This document shows positions 41,791 through 50,366 of a stretch of 64,000 nucleotides of DNA, piece by piece; within the stretch, counting starts at the first letter, position 1, and each line of letters begins with the position of its first letter. The translations under genes and the position numbers were made by a program. Source of the stretch: Gordonia alkaliphila (GTDB taxonomy: Bacteria > Actinomycetota > Actinomycetes > Mycobacteriales > Mycobacteriaceae); contig NZ_JALKBW010000001.1 of assembly GCF_023017165.1 (NCBI RefSeq), forward strand, positions 1,488,001-1,552,000, given 5' to 3'. Below the pieces are notes generated by a model. It did no database searches, was not told the origin of the DNA, and saw only the letters and a program-made list of their open reading frames with translations.

Positions 41791-41987
41791 GGTGTTGATG
41801 TTTGTCCCGGCCCGACCCGCCAGGACTGCGACTCGGTCCTCGTTCTCGCCCAGAGGAGCGAATCCGGAGCACCAGAAGACGTCGCCGAGGCGATCCGGCC
41901 TGCACGGCGGCTCGATGCCTTCGACGCATATATGCCAGAGGCTGTGGTCTTGTTGGTGGCCACTTGCCCACCCACGAAGGATCAACA
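41791..41987. other. Noncoding stretch
   Basis: I see no convincing gene here. With the pseudogene it makes about 590 bp of degraded sequence between tetR and the Rho_N gene. It contains the AT-rich word gcatatatgcc (41927-41937). Confidence 0.4.
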
Positions 41988-42194
41988 GTGCGCTCCACCA
42001 CTACTCGAGACGTGACCCGCAGCGGTGGCCGTCGGCCCTCCGGGACCAGCCATGGCGGGGTCGACGCGGAGGCCACCAAGGAACACCTGTTGGAGGTCGC
42101 TCGCGATCTGGACATCCGCGGACGCTCCACGATGCGAAAAGCCGAGCTCGTCGATGCGATCGAGCGGGCCAACCGGAAGGCCTCGCGGAAGTAG
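41988..42194 (+). CDS. Small Rho_N-domain-like protein (68 aa)
   Basis: A 68-residue basic protein. Residues 28-68 (ATKEHLLEVARDLDIRGRST, then MRKAELVDAIERANRK) match the Rho termination factor N-terminal/SAP-like helix-extended-loop-helix fold. Such stand-alone domains may bind nucleic acid. GTG 41988 has gaagga about seven bases upstream and is the only start before the domain. A 30-residue Ser/Thr/Arg tail precedes it. Confidence 0.75.
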   Translation: MRSTTTRDVTRSGGRRPSGTSHGGVDAEATKEHLLEVARDLDIRGRSTMRKAELVDAIERANRKASRK

Positions 42195-42241
42195 GACCCG
42201 TCGCGTGCGCCCGGCAGCAGGTCGGCGGGGTAGCGGTGCGA

Positions 42242-42279
42242 GACGACGGTCGACCGGAATGAACCGGTCGGCCGTCGTC
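42242..42279. terminator. Bidirectional terminator between Rho_N gene and dps
   Basis: gacgacggtcgaccgg and ccggtcggccgtcgtc pair over 16 positions with one mismatch and a six-base loop, followed by gttt. It lies between convergent genes. Confidence 0.75.
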
Positions 42280-42316
42280 GTTTCGATGTCGGAAGGTGAC
42301 TGCCCGCGGAGCGCGG

Positions 42317-42847
42317 TCAGCGGGCGGTGGCCGCGGCCCCGCTCTCGGTGCCCTGGGCGGCATGCGGCACCCTGCCGCTCGGATCTTCCAGGTGGGCCCG
42401 CATGAACCACTGGAACTTTTCCAGTTCGCCGGTCTGACCGATGAGGATGTCTTCGGATACCGGGTCGATCTTGCCCGCCTCTTCGATCGCGCTGCGGTGG
42501 GAGCCGATCACGCCCTCGTAGACCACGTCGAGCGCGGCGAGGTGAGCGTTCACCGTGTCACGGCCGAGACTGTAGTCGTCCCACGTGCGGTCTCGTTCGA
42601 TCGCGGTGGGGGTGCCCGCGGGCGAGCCGCCGAGCGCGGCGATGCGCTCGGCGAGCACATCGGCGTAACCGCGCACCGTTTCCACCTGCGGATCGATCAT
42701 CTGGTGGACACCGATGAAGGTGGGTCCCACCACGTTCCAGTGCACATGCTTGAGCGTCAGATGCAGGTCGTTCAGAGCGCTGAGCCGGTTCTGCAGGAGC
42801 TCGATCAAGCGGTTGGCGTTATGCTTTTCGATTCCTGATGTAGCCAT
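42317..42847 (-). CDS. dps: Dps, ferritin-like DNA-protection protein
   Basis: A 176-residue Dps. The ferroxidase-site elements are LKHVHWNVVGPTFIGVHQMID and a Tyr-containing helix with AERIAALGGSPAGTPTAI; a Pro/Gly/Ala tail follows. It binds DNA non-specifically and oxidises and stores iron using peroxide. ATG 42847 has aaggaga upstream. A GTTT-N15-GGGTAC promoter lies 62 bp before the start, so stress-sigma control is likely. Confidence 0.93.
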   Translation of the reverse strand: MATSGIEKHNANRLIELLQNRLSALNDLHLTLKHVHWNVVGPTFIGVHQMIDPQVETVRGYADVLAERIAALGGSPAGTPTAIERDRTWDDYSLGRDTVNAHLAALDVVYEGVIGSHRSAIEEAGKIDPVSEDILIGQTGELEKFQWFMRAHLEDPSGRVPHAAQGTESGAAATAR

Positions 42848-42908
42848 GCCTGTTCTCCTTGCGTTGAGTGGCGAGTGGAGATCGCCGTGCGCGATCCCGC
42901 TCCATCGG

Positions 42909-42933
42909 GTACCCGGCGCGGTGACGATCAAAC
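42909..42933 (-). promoter_or_regulatory. SigF/SigB-type promoter of dps
   Basis: On the minus strand it reads GTTT, 15 bases, GGGTAC, which fits the actinobacterial SigF/SigB consensus GTTT-N15-17-GGGTA(T/C). It is upstream of dps in the right orientation. Confidence 0.65.
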
Positions 42934-43038
42934 ATCCTCGGCCGGCGCCCAGGCTATGGGGGCAGGTCACCGAGCGTGTAGGTAAGTCCAGCGGGCCCGG
43001 ACCGCCGAGGCGTTCCCAGTCCGTTCCCTCCGGCGTCC

Positions 43039-43434
43039 TCAGCGGCGCTGTACGTCCTCGTGCGCGCCGTGCACGATCCGATCGAAACTCGAGCGCGCCT
43101 CCGACGGGAGATCGACGTCGGAGATGCGGGCCTCGATGGCTGCGGCCAGAGCATAGAGCTTCACGTTCGATTCCTGTGAGCGCCAGACGAGGAGGTCGAA
43201 GGCTTGCTGCGGGGTGAGTCGATAGGCGAACATCAAGGCGCCTTTGACTCGCTCGATCGTCGCCCGCCGGCGGGCCACCTCGTCGGCGTCCATCGCGTCG
43301 GCGGGCTCGGCGGGCTCGGCGGAGCTGCAGGTGCCGGGGGCAGCGGCCAAGCCGCTCGGTGGGTTGGTGACGTGTTCTCCGCGCAATCGCGACCTCCTGC
43401 TCCGGGTGAGCGACGGGACTGTCGCCGATGACAT
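43039..43434 (-). CDS. ANTAR-domain protein
   Basis: A 131-residue protein whose residues about 55-110 form an ANTAR RNA-binding domain (RRRATIERVKGALMFAYRLT, then PQQAFDLLVWRSQESNVKL). There is no receiver or GAF domain; the N-terminal 50 residues are polar and Ala/Pro-rich. ANTAR proteins bind paired hexaloop RNA hairpins and act as antiterminators. ATG 43434 has taagg upstream; GTG 43371 with ggaga six bases before is a credible shorter start. Confidence 0.82.
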   Translation of the reverse strand: MSSATVPSLTRSRRSRLRGEHVTNPPSGLAAAPGTCSSAEPAEPADAMDADEVARRRATIERVKGALMFAYRLTPQQAFDLLVWRSQESNVKLYALAAAIEARISDVDLPSEARSSFDRIVHGAHEDVQRR

Positions 43435-43503
43435 CGACCTTAAGTGCGTCGAGGGTTAGGAGGCTCACCCCTACGGGTGTATTCATGGGGGTTACGGTTG
43501 GAT

Positions 43504-44154
43504 ATGGGACCGATCCGGGTGGCACTCATCGATGACTACGACGTGGTGGTGCGCGGCCTGGAAACCATGCTACGGCGCTACACGGACCGGGTGAGCGTCC
43601 AGGCGCTGTCAACCTCGGGCGAGATTTTCGACGACGTCGACATCGCGCTGTACGACTCGTTCGCCAACCCGCCCGCCGATCACCAGATCATCGCTGACCT
43701 TGCCGCGAACGGGCACGTCGGGAAGGTGGTGGTCTATTCCTGGGATGCGTCGGAACCGATCGCCGGTGCCGCGCTGACCGCGGGCGCGGCGGGATTCATC
43801 TCCAAGCGACTGCCGGCTGCGAAACTCGTGGAGGCGCTGGAGAAGATCCACCTCGCCGAGGGCGCGCCGCAATCGTTCTCCGGCAGCAGCTCGACGGCGG
43901 CGCTGAACGTGGGCGACTGGCCGGGGCGCGAAGAAGGCCTCACACAACGGGAGGCCGAGGTGATCGCCCTGATCACGCAGGGTCTGAGCAACGCCGACAT
44001 CGCGGCGCAGACCGGCCTGTCGATCAACTCGGTGAAGACCTACATACGGACCGGGTACCGTCGCATCGGCGTGACCACCCGGGCGCAAGCCGTCCTGTGG
44101 GGTGCACAGCATGGCTTCGTGCCCGACCGGCCACGCCGAGATCACCCCGCGTAG
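43504..44154 (+). CDS. NarL/LuxR-type response regulator
   Basis: A 216-residue regulator. The receiver starts IRVALIDDYDVVVRGLETML, with phosphoacceptor candidate Asp in IALYDSFANPP and KVVVYSWD. The LuxR helix-turn-helix is LTQREAEVIALITQGLSNAD followed by IAAQTGLSINSVKTYIRTGY. No histidine kinase is adjacent, so it may be an orphan regulator. It diverges from the ANTAR gene. Confidence 0.88.
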   Translation: MGPIRVALIDDYDVVVRGLETMLRRYTDRVSVQALSTSGEIFDDVDIALYDSFANPPADHQIIADLAANGHVGKVVVYSWDASEPIAGAALTAGAAGFISKRLPAAKLVEALEKIHLAEGAPQSFSGSSSTAALNVGDWPGREEGLTQREAEVIALITQGLSNADIAAQTGLSINSVKTYIRTGYRRIGVTTRAQAVLWGAQHGFVPDRPRRDHPA

Positions 44155-44161
44155 GGCATGA

Positions 44162-45079
44162 TCAGCGACCGTGCTGGGCGATCCGCACGAGGTCGCCGGC
44201 CGGTCCGGCGAGTTGGGCGGGCGGCTGCCACACGGCGCGTAGGTCGCGCTCCACGCGGAGCCCGGGAACGTCGACGATCTGTACCGCGCCGGCGCGTACG
44301 GCGCCGTCGACGGCGAGAGTGCTGAGCACCGCGGGGCCGACGCCGTCGGCCACCGCGGTGGTGAGGGCGGCACTGCTGCCCAGTTCGAGGAGCGGTGCGG
44401 CGCGGGTGTGTCCTTCGAGCGCGGCGTCGAGCGTGTCGCGGGTGCCGGAGCCGGGTTCGCGGACCAGCAGCGGGGTCCCGGCCAGTTCGGACACCGAGAG
44501 GGGTTGGCGTCGTCGTGCCCACGGATGGTCCGGCGCGACGATCACCACCAGGCGGTCGCGGGCCACGACCGCGCTGTAGACGCCCTTGGGGAGGCTCGGG
44601 GTCTCGATGAAGCCCACATCGCAGCCACCGGCGCCGAGCAGTTCCAGTACCCCGGCGGAGTTCTGTACCTTCAGGTGCACCGTGGTCTCCGGATGGTCGG
44701 CGCGGAACGCGCCGAGCCAGCGCGGTATCAGGTGTTCGGCCACCGACAGTGAGGCGGCGACGGTCAGTTCGGCGTTCCGGTCGTCGCGCAGGCCGTCGGC
44801 GACGTCGAGGAATTGTCGTGCCCCGGTCAAGGTTTCGCGCGCCCAGTGCACCAGCACGGTGCCCTCGGCGGTCAGACGGGAACCGCTGGTGGTGCGCTCG
44901 AGGAGGACGACGTCGAGCTGTCGTTCCAGGCGGCCGATCGCACGGCTCGCATTCGGCTGCGCCATATGCAGATCGCGCGCAGCAGCGCTGAGGCTGCCGT
45001 GGTCGTCGACGCCGACGAGCAACTCCAGCGCGGTGAGGTCGAGCGAGCCGGGACGCACGATCGCGAGACTACTCGGCAT
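44162..45079 (-). CDS. LysR-family regulator next to YeiH
   Basis: A 305-residue LysR protein: N-terminal winged helix (LELLVGVDDHGSLSAAARDL, HMAQPNASRAIGRLERQL) and a C-terminal periplasmic-binding-like domain. It diverges from the YeiH-family transporter gene, its likely target, in the usual LysR arrangement. It converges with the response regulator, leaving 7 bp. Confidence 0.9.
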   Translation of the reverse strand: MPSSLAIVRPGSLDLTALELLVGVDDHGSLSAAARDLHMAQPNASRAIGRLERQLDVVLLERTTSGSRLTAEGTVLVHWARETLTGARQFLDVADGLRDDRNAELTVAASLSVAEHLIPRWLGAFRADHPETTVHLKVQNSAGVLELLGAGGCDVGFIETPSLPKGVYSAVVARDRLVVIVAPDHPWARRRQPLSVSELAGTPLLVREPGSGTRDTLDAALEGHTRAAPLLELGSSAALTTAVADGVGPAVLSTLAVDGAVRAGAVQIVDVPGLRVERDLRAVWQPPAQLAGPAGDLVRIAQHGR

Positions 45080-45097
45080 GCCTATGCGCCGATGGAG

Positions 45098-45114
45098 ATA
45101 GATCAATTCGATAT
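45098..45114. promoter_or_regulatory. Candidate LysR box
   Basis: ata-N11-tat dyad with inner atc-aattc-gat lies 18 bp upstream of the lysR start in the divergent spacer. It fits the T-N11-A rule. Confidence 0.4.
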
Positions 45115-45172
45115 GTCCCCATGCGGAAGCGGGGGCTTCTGCACGACGACAATACGGGCGAACCTGGAAACC

Positions 45173-46186
45173 ATGACCCGCCAACTCGAATCCGTGCAGC
45201 AAGCACCGCCGTCGCCGCCCGCGACCGGACCGGTGCCCGGACTGCTCGTCTGCGCCCTCGCCACCGCTGTAGCGATGGCCGTGAACTGGTGGCTCCCGAT
45301 GGTCAGCCCGCTGCTCATCGCGATCGTGCTCGGCGCGATCGCGACGAACATCGCGCCGCTCGGCCCGCGCTACGCCCCCGGTATGGCGATCGCGTCGCGG
45401 CCGCTGCTGCGCATCGGCATCGCGCTGCTCGGCCTCCAGTTGGTCTTCGGTGACATCCTCGGCCTCGGCGCCGGCGTGATCGCGGTGATCGTGTGCGTGG
45501 TGGTCTTCGGTATCGGCGGCATTCTCTGGGTGGGCGCCAAGCTGGGCCTGAGTCCCGCGCAACGACTGCTCATCGCGTGTGGCACCTCCATCTGCGGTGC
45601 GGCGGCCGTGGCCGCCGTCGACGGGGTGATCGACGCCGACGACGAGGACGTCGCCACCGCGATCGGCACCGTCGTGGTCTTCGGCACCATGCTCCTCGGT
45701 CTGCTTCCGCTGGCCGTGCACTTCCTGTCCCTCGGCCCGGAGATCGGCGGCATCTGGGCCGGAGCGTCCATTCACGAGGTCGCGCAGGTGGTGGCGGCCG
45801 GCGGCATGATCGGCTCGGGCGCACTGGCCGTCGCCGTGGTGGTCAAGCTCGGCCGCGTCCTCATGCTCGCCCCGGTGATGGCCGTGATCAGCCTGCGCCA
45901 GCGGCGCCACGCCCCGGCAGGCCAGCGCCCGCCGCTGGTGCCGGTGTTCGTTCTCGGCTTCCTCGCCTGCGTCACCCTGCGCTCGGTGGGCGTGGTGCCC
46001 GACGGCGTGCTGCAGGTGGCCGGCCACGTCCAGGTGGCGCTGCTGAGCGCGGCGATGTTCGCCCTCGGTACCGGCGTCCGGATCAGCGCGCTGCGCGCCG
46101 TCGGACCCCGCCCGTTCGTGCTCGGCGCGATCGGCACCACCTGGGTCGTCGGTCTGGGTCTGGCCGGAGCGTTGCTGGTCGGCTGA
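45173..46186 (+). CDS. YeiH/UPF0324-family putative sulfate exporter
   Basis: A 337-residue membrane protein with about ten helices. Family elements are VSPLLIAIVLGAIATN, LLRIGIALLGLQLVFGDI, CGTSICGAAAVAAV and WAGASIHEVAQVVAAGG. YeiH-type proteins (PF03601) are widely associated with divergent LysR regulators and linked to sulfur-compound export. The start at 45173 places the first helix about 25 residues in. Confidence 0.88.
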   Translation: MTRQLESVQQAPPSPPATGPVPGLLVCALATAVAMAVNWWLPMVSPLLIAIVLGAIATNIAPLGPRYAPGMAIASRPLLRIGIALLGLQLVFGDILGLGAGVIAVIVCVVVFGIGGILWVGAKLGLSPAQRLLIACGTSICGAAAVAAVDGVIDADDEDVATAIGTVVVFGTMLLGLLPLAVHFLSLGPEIGGIWAGASIHEVAQVVAAGGMIGSGALAVAVVVKLGRVLMLAPVMAVISLRQRRHAPAGQRPPLVPVFVLGFLACVTLRSVGVVPDGVLQVAGHVQVALLSAAMFALGTGVRISALRAVGPRPFVLGAIGTTWVVGLGLAGALLVG

Positions 46187-46207
46187 CTTCTCGCGTACAC
46201 CTGAGCC

Positions 46208-47134
46208 ATGAGCTCTGACGCCTCCGTCCCACTGCCCGTCGCGATCGAGCCCGAACAGGATCGGCATCTCGTCGCCGCGGTCGAAGCGGGCGGAGGCGTC
46301 GTCGTGCCGCTGAGCGAGGCGCGTGCTCTCGTGTGGATCGGGCCGCCGGCCGACTTCCCGACGCTGCCCGACACGATCGAGTGGGTGGCCCTCAAGACCG
46401 CCGGGATCGAAGGCTTCAAGGATGCGGGCGTGCTCGACGACCGGCGCCGCTGGACCAACGCCTCAGGCTTCTATGCCGCGGGTTGTGCCGAACACGCCCT
46501 CGCGCTGCTGCTGGCGGGCCTGCGGCAGATCCCCGCCAGCGTGCTGCTGGGCTGGAACGACGACGTGATCCCGCCCAGGGTCCGCACCCTGCGCGGCGCG
46601 ACGGTGGCGATCATCGGCGCGGGCGGTATCGGCCGGGAACTGGCCCCACGACTGCGGGCGTGCGGCGCGACGGTAATCGCGGTGAACCGCTCCGGCCGCC
46701 CGGTGGAGGGCGCCGATCGGACCGTGTCCGCCGAATACACCGAGCAGGTCCTGACCGACACCGATCACGTGGTGCTGGCGGCACCGTCGACTGCGGCCAC
46801 CCGCCACCTGCTCAACGACCGCACGCTGGCCCTGCTGAAGCCGCACAGTTGGGTGGTGAACGTGGCCCGCGGTTCGCTGATCGATCAGGAGGCGCTCGGG
46901 CGAGCGCTGCGTGCGGGCACCATCGCCGGGGCCGCGCTCGACGTGACCGATCCGGAGCCACCGGCCGACGACGATCCGCTGTACAGCTATCCCAACCTGA
47001 TCCTCACACCGCACATCGCCAATCCGGCCCCCGGACTGACCCGGGAGATGGCGCCGTGGCTCGCCGAGAACGTCCGACGATTCATCGCCGGCGAGGAGTT
47101 GCTGTCCGTCGTCGATCCGGCCGCCGACTACTGA
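46208..47134 (+). CDS. D-isomer-specific 2-hydroxyacid dehydrogenase
   Basis: A 308-residue NAD(P)-dependent dehydrogenase. The nucleotide motif is VAIIGAGGIGREL. The catalytic Arg lies in VNVARGSLIDQEAL, the Glu in DVTDPEPPADDDPLY and the His in LTPHIANPA. Substrate is not deducible from sequence. Confidence 0.9.
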   Translation: MSSDASVPLPVAIEPEQDRHLVAAVEAGGGVVVPLSEARALVWIGPPADFPTLPDTIEWVALKTAGIEGFKDAGVLDDRRRWTNASGFYAAGCAEHALALLLAGLRQIPASVLLGWNDDVIPPRVRTLRGATVAIIGAGGIGRELAPRLRACGATVIAVNRSGRPVEGADRTVSAEYTEQVLTDTDHVVLAAPSTAATRHLLNDRTLALLKPHSWVVNVARGSLIDQEALGRALRAGTIAGAALDVTDPEPPADDDPLYSYPNLILTPHIANPAPGLTREMAPWLAENVRRFIAGEELLSVVDPAADY

Positions 47135-47181
47135 CGCCGAGTCCAGTGGTCGGGTGGTCGGCGTCGTGCCAAGATCTGACC

Positions 47182-48123
47182 ATGAGCATTCGTGTGAACG
47201 TCGACAATTTCGTGCGCGCCGAGACCGGTCGCATGTTGGCCGACCTGCAGCGTAAGTCGGGCGGTGTCAATCGGTTCAGTCATGAGCGCGAACCCGCCGA
47301 CATCGCGCACCAGCTGGTGATCCGCCTCAACCGCGACACCCTGTACAGCTTCGCCGTCGTCGACCTGCGCGAAGGCGCGACGCTGACGCTCCCCGAGCAC
47401 GGGGAGCGGTACCTGTCGGCGATGGTGGTCAACGAGGACCACTTCATCAACGAGATCTTCCACGACGCCGGGACCTACGAGCTGACCCGGGAGAAGTTCG
47501 GCACCCGGTACGTGGCGGTGGCGGTGCGCATCCTGGTGGATCCGGCCGACCCCGCCGACCTCGCCGCGGTGGCGGCGCTGCAGGATCAGCTCGCGGTGAC
47601 GGCGGGGTCGTCGGTGCCGTTCGAACTGCCCGACTACGACGCGCCGACCCTCGACGAGACCCGTCGTTCGCTGCTGGATCTGGCCCGCAACATGACTAAT
47701 TTCGACGGCGCGTTCGGCACCCGCGATCAAGTGGATCCGATCCGCCGCCTCATCGGCACCGCCGCCGGTTGGGGCGGACTGCCGGTGAGCGAGGCCGTCT
47801 ACATCGGCGTTGATCCCCGCCTGCCGCAGGGCAAGTACGAGCTGACCGTCGGCGCCGACGTCCCGGTCGACGGCTTCTGGTCGATCTCGGTCTACAACGC
47901 TGACGGCTTCTTCGAGCCGAACGAGCGCGGCGCGTACACGGTCAACAACATCACCGGCGTCCGCAACGACGACGGCAGCGTCACCGTCCGGTTCGGCGAC
48001 TACCCGGTCGACGTGCCCAACGCCATCCCGGTGACCGAGGGCTGGAACTACCTGGTGCGGCTGTACCGCCCTCGGCCGGAGATCGCCGACGGAACCTGGA
48101 CCTTCCCGATGCTCGCGGAGTAG
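47182..48123 (+). CDS. DUF1254/DUF1214-type protein
   Basis: A 313-residue cytoplasmic-looking protein. The N-terminal half (VIRLNRDTLYSFAVVDLREGATLTLP) resembles DUF1254 and the C-terminal part (DGFWSISVYNADGFFEPNER, VRFGDYP, NYLVRLYRPRPEI) the DUF1214 domain. Function is unknown; the family is common in actinobacteria. It follows the dehydrogenase by 47 bp and may share its transcript. Confidence 0.8.
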   Translation: MSIRVNVDNFVRAETGRMLADLQRKSGGVNRFSHEREPADIAHQLVIRLNRDTLYSFAVVDLREGATLTLPEHGERYLSAMVVNEDHFINEIFHDAGTYELTREKFGTRYVAVAVRILVDPADPADLAAVAALQDQLAVTAGSSVPFELPDYDAPTLDETRRSLLDLARNMTNFDGAFGTRDQVDPIRRLIGTAAGWGGLPVSEAVYIGVDPRLPQGKYELTVGADVPVDGFWSISVYNADGFFEPNERGAYTVNNITGVRNDDGSVTVRFGDYPVDVPNAIPVTEGWNYLVRLYRPRPEIADGTWTFPMLAE

Positions 48124-48147
48124 GACGACCCGGCCCGACCTCGCGGA

Positions 48148-48570
48148 TCACACCGCCAGGTCGGCGCCGGTGCGCGGCGGATCGGCGGCGAGGGCCGTGT
48201 TCTCGTCGTCGGAGAACGCCCGCGACCGGGACAGGAACCGGACTCCCTCGGGTGCTTCCAGCGAGAAGCCGGCGCCGCGGCCGGGCACCACGTCGAGGAT
48301 CAGCTGGGTGTGCTTCCACAGCTCGAACTGGTCGCCGTTGATCCACACGCGCACCGTCGGCAGTGGATCGGGCAGGTCCAGTTCGCCGACGAGGACGTCA
48401 CGCTGGCCGATGCGGTATTCGCCCACCGGGTAACACATCGGGGCCGAACCGTCGCAGCAGCCGCCCGACTGGTGCATCATCAGCCCGCCGTGCAGCTCGG
48501 TGAGCTTGGTCAGCAGCTCCGTGGCCGCTTCGGTGGCCACCACCCGGTCGGGTGCAGAGTTCTCGCTCAT
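48148..48570 (-). CDS. DUF779 protein (aldehyde dehydrogenase partner)
   Basis: A 140-residue DUF779 protein with the conserved motif HQSGGCCDGSAPMCYPVGE and a later QFELWKHTQLILDVVPGRG. DUF779 genes typically sit next to alcohol or aldehyde dehydrogenase genes; the clustered Cys suggest metal binding. ATG 48570 has gggaga upstream. A hairpin separates it from the aldehyde dehydrogenase, so its expression may be lower or separate. Confidence 0.85.
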   Translation of the reverse strand: MSENSAPDRVVATEAATELLTKLTELHGGLMMHQSGGCCDGSAPMCYPVGEYRIGQRDVLVGELDLPDPLPTVRVWINGDQFELWKHTQLILDVVPGRGAGFSLEAPEGVRFLSRSRAFSDDENTALAADPPRTGADLAV

Positions 48571-48621
48571 CGTCGATCTCCCTCTCGCTTCACTCATTCG
48601 ATTCGCTCGCAAAAAATGGAT

Positions 48622-48657
48622 AACGCGCCCCGGAGGTAACCACCTCCGGGGCGCGTT
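48622..48657 (-). terminator. Intrinsic terminator after the aldehyde dehydrogenase gene
   Basis: Perfect 16-bp stem aacgcgccccggaggt / acctccggggcgcgtt with a four-base loop. On the minus strand a run of six T follows (atccattttttgcg). Confidence 0.88.
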
Positions 48658-48702
48658 GCTGGGGACTGCACCGCGGGGCGCAGAGGGGGTGAAGCGGAAG
48701 GC

Positions 48703-50226
48703 TTAGAAGAAGCCCTTCGGCTGACCCGAGTAGCCGACCAGGAGGGCCTTGGTCTGCTGGTAGTGCGAGAGCATCATCAGGTGGTTCTCGCGGCCGATAC
48801 CGGACTGCTTGTAGCCGCCGAAGGCCGCGTGCGCCGGGTAGTCGTGGTAGGTGTTGGTCCACACACGACCGGCCTGGATGTCGCGGCCGGCGCGGTAGGC
48901 GACGGTGCCGTTACGGCTCCACACGCCGGCGCCGAGGCCGTACAGGGTGTCGTTGGCGATCCGGATGCCGTCCTCGTAGTCGCGGAAGCTGGTCACCGCG
49001 AGCACCGGACCGAAGATCTCCTCCTGGAAGATGCGCATGTCGTTGTTGCCGCGGAAGACGGTCGGCTTGATGTAGAAGCCGCCCGACAGGTCGCCGCCGA
49101 GATCTGCGGCCTCGCCGCCGATGAGCACCTCGGCGCCCTCGTCGCGACCGATGGTCAGGTACGACTGGATCTTCACGTACTGATCGTTCGACGCCTGGGC
49201 GCCCATCATGGTCTCGGTGTCGAGGGGGTTGCCCATCTTGATCTTGGAGACGCGGTCGACGGCCTTCTCCAGGAACGCGTCGTAGATGCCTTCCTGAATC
49301 AGGGCGCGGCTCGGGCAGGTGCAGACCTCGCCCTGGTTGAGGGCGAACATCGCGAAGCCTTCGAGGGCGCGCTCGAGGAAGCCGTCCTCGGCGCTCATCA
49401 CGTCGTCGAAGAACATGTTCGGGCTCTTGCCGCCCAGTTCCAGGGTCACCGGGATCAGGTTCTCGGAGGCGTACTGCGAGATCAGGCGACCGGTGGTGGT
49501 CTCACCGGTGAAGGCGATCTTGCGGATCCGGTTGCTGGACGCCAGCGGCTTGCCGGCCTCGACGCCGAAGCCGTTGACCACGTTGATCACGCCGGCCGGG
49601 AGGACGTCGGTGAGCAGGCTCATCAGGTAGAGGATCGACGCCGGGGTCTGCTCGGCCGGCTTGAGGACCACGCAGTTGCCCGCGGCCAGCGCCGGGGCCA
49701 GCTTCCAGACGGCCATCAGGATCGGGAAGTTCCAGGGGATGATCTGGCCGACGACGCCCAGCGGCTCCTGGAAGTGGTAGGCGACGGTGTCGTTGTCGAT
49801 CTCGGAGATGCCGCCTTCCTGCGCGCGGATCACACCGGCGAAGTAGCGGAAGTGGTCGATGGCCAGCGGGATGTCGGCGGCCAGGGTCTCGCGGACCGCC
49901 TTGCCGTTCTCCCAGCTCTCGGCCACCGCGATGGCCTCCAGGTTCGCCTCCATGGTGTCGGCGATCTTGTTCAGGACCTGGGCGCGGGCGGCGACGGTGG
50001 TCTTGCCCCAGGCGGGAGCGGCGGCGTGCGCGGCGTCCAGTGCCAGGTCGATGTCCTCAGCGGTGGAGCGGGCCACCTCGCAGAAGACCTTGCCGTCGAT
50101 GGGCGACGGGTTCTCAAAATACTGGCCCTTGACCGGCGGGACCCACGCTCCGCCGATGAAATTGTCGTAGCGGGACTGGTAGCTCATCAGCGAGCCGTCG
50201 GTACCGGGCTTGGCGAAAACAGTCAT
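48703..50226 (-). CDS. NAD-dependent aldehyde dehydrogenase (ExaC/AldB type)
   Basis: A 507-residue ALDH. Signatures are [31 protein letters not shown], the Glu in [11 protein letters not shown] and the Cys nucleophile in [15 protein letters not shown]. The [10 protein letters not shown] form and the DUF779 neighbour point to acetaldehyde/chloroacetaldehyde-type ALDHs used in ethanol or glycol oxidation. The GAF regulator gene lies upstream on the same strand. An alternative start is MSYQSRY, 13 residues in. Confidence 0.92.
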   Translation of the reverse strand: MTVFAKPGTDGSLMSYQSRYDNFIGGAWVPPVKGQYFENPSPIDGKVFCEVARSTAEDIDLALDAAHAAAPAWGKTTVAARAQVLNKIADTMEANLEAIAVAESWENGKAVRETLAADIPLAIDHFRYFAGVIRAQEGGISEIDNDTVAYHFQEPLGVVGQIIPWNFPILMAVWKLAPALAAGNCVVLKPAEQTPASILYLMSLLTDVLPAGVINVVNGFGVEAGKPLASSNRIRKIAFTGETTTGRLISQYASENLIPVTLELGGKSPNMFFDDVMSAEDGFLERALEGFAMFALNQGEVCTCPSRALIQEGIYDAFLEKAVDRVSKIKMGNPLDTETMMGAQASNDQYVKIQSYLTIGRDEGAEVLIGGEAADLGGDLSGGFYIKPTVFRGNNDMRIFQEEIFGPVLAVTSFRDYEDGIRIANDTLYGLGAGVWSRNGTVAYRAGRDIQAGRVWTNTYHDYPAHAAFGGYKQSGIGRENHLMMLSHYQQTKALLVGYSGQPKGFF

Positions 50227-50366
50227 CGCGAACTCCTTTGTGCGTGGGGTGGCTTGGCGATCAAGTCACCTGCGGTTGGTGATCTGGAACACACAGTAGA
50301 TGCTACGTGGTTGCAGTCACGTTGCAACCGTGGCGATTAGGTTCCCACCTGCAACGACGCGCCGGG

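Noticed and set aside
41927..41937. gcatatatgcc here and in the loop at 22310-22320 as a shared regulatory motif
   Set aside because: Only 11 bp, self-complementary and AT-rich; contexts differ, so coincidence is likely.
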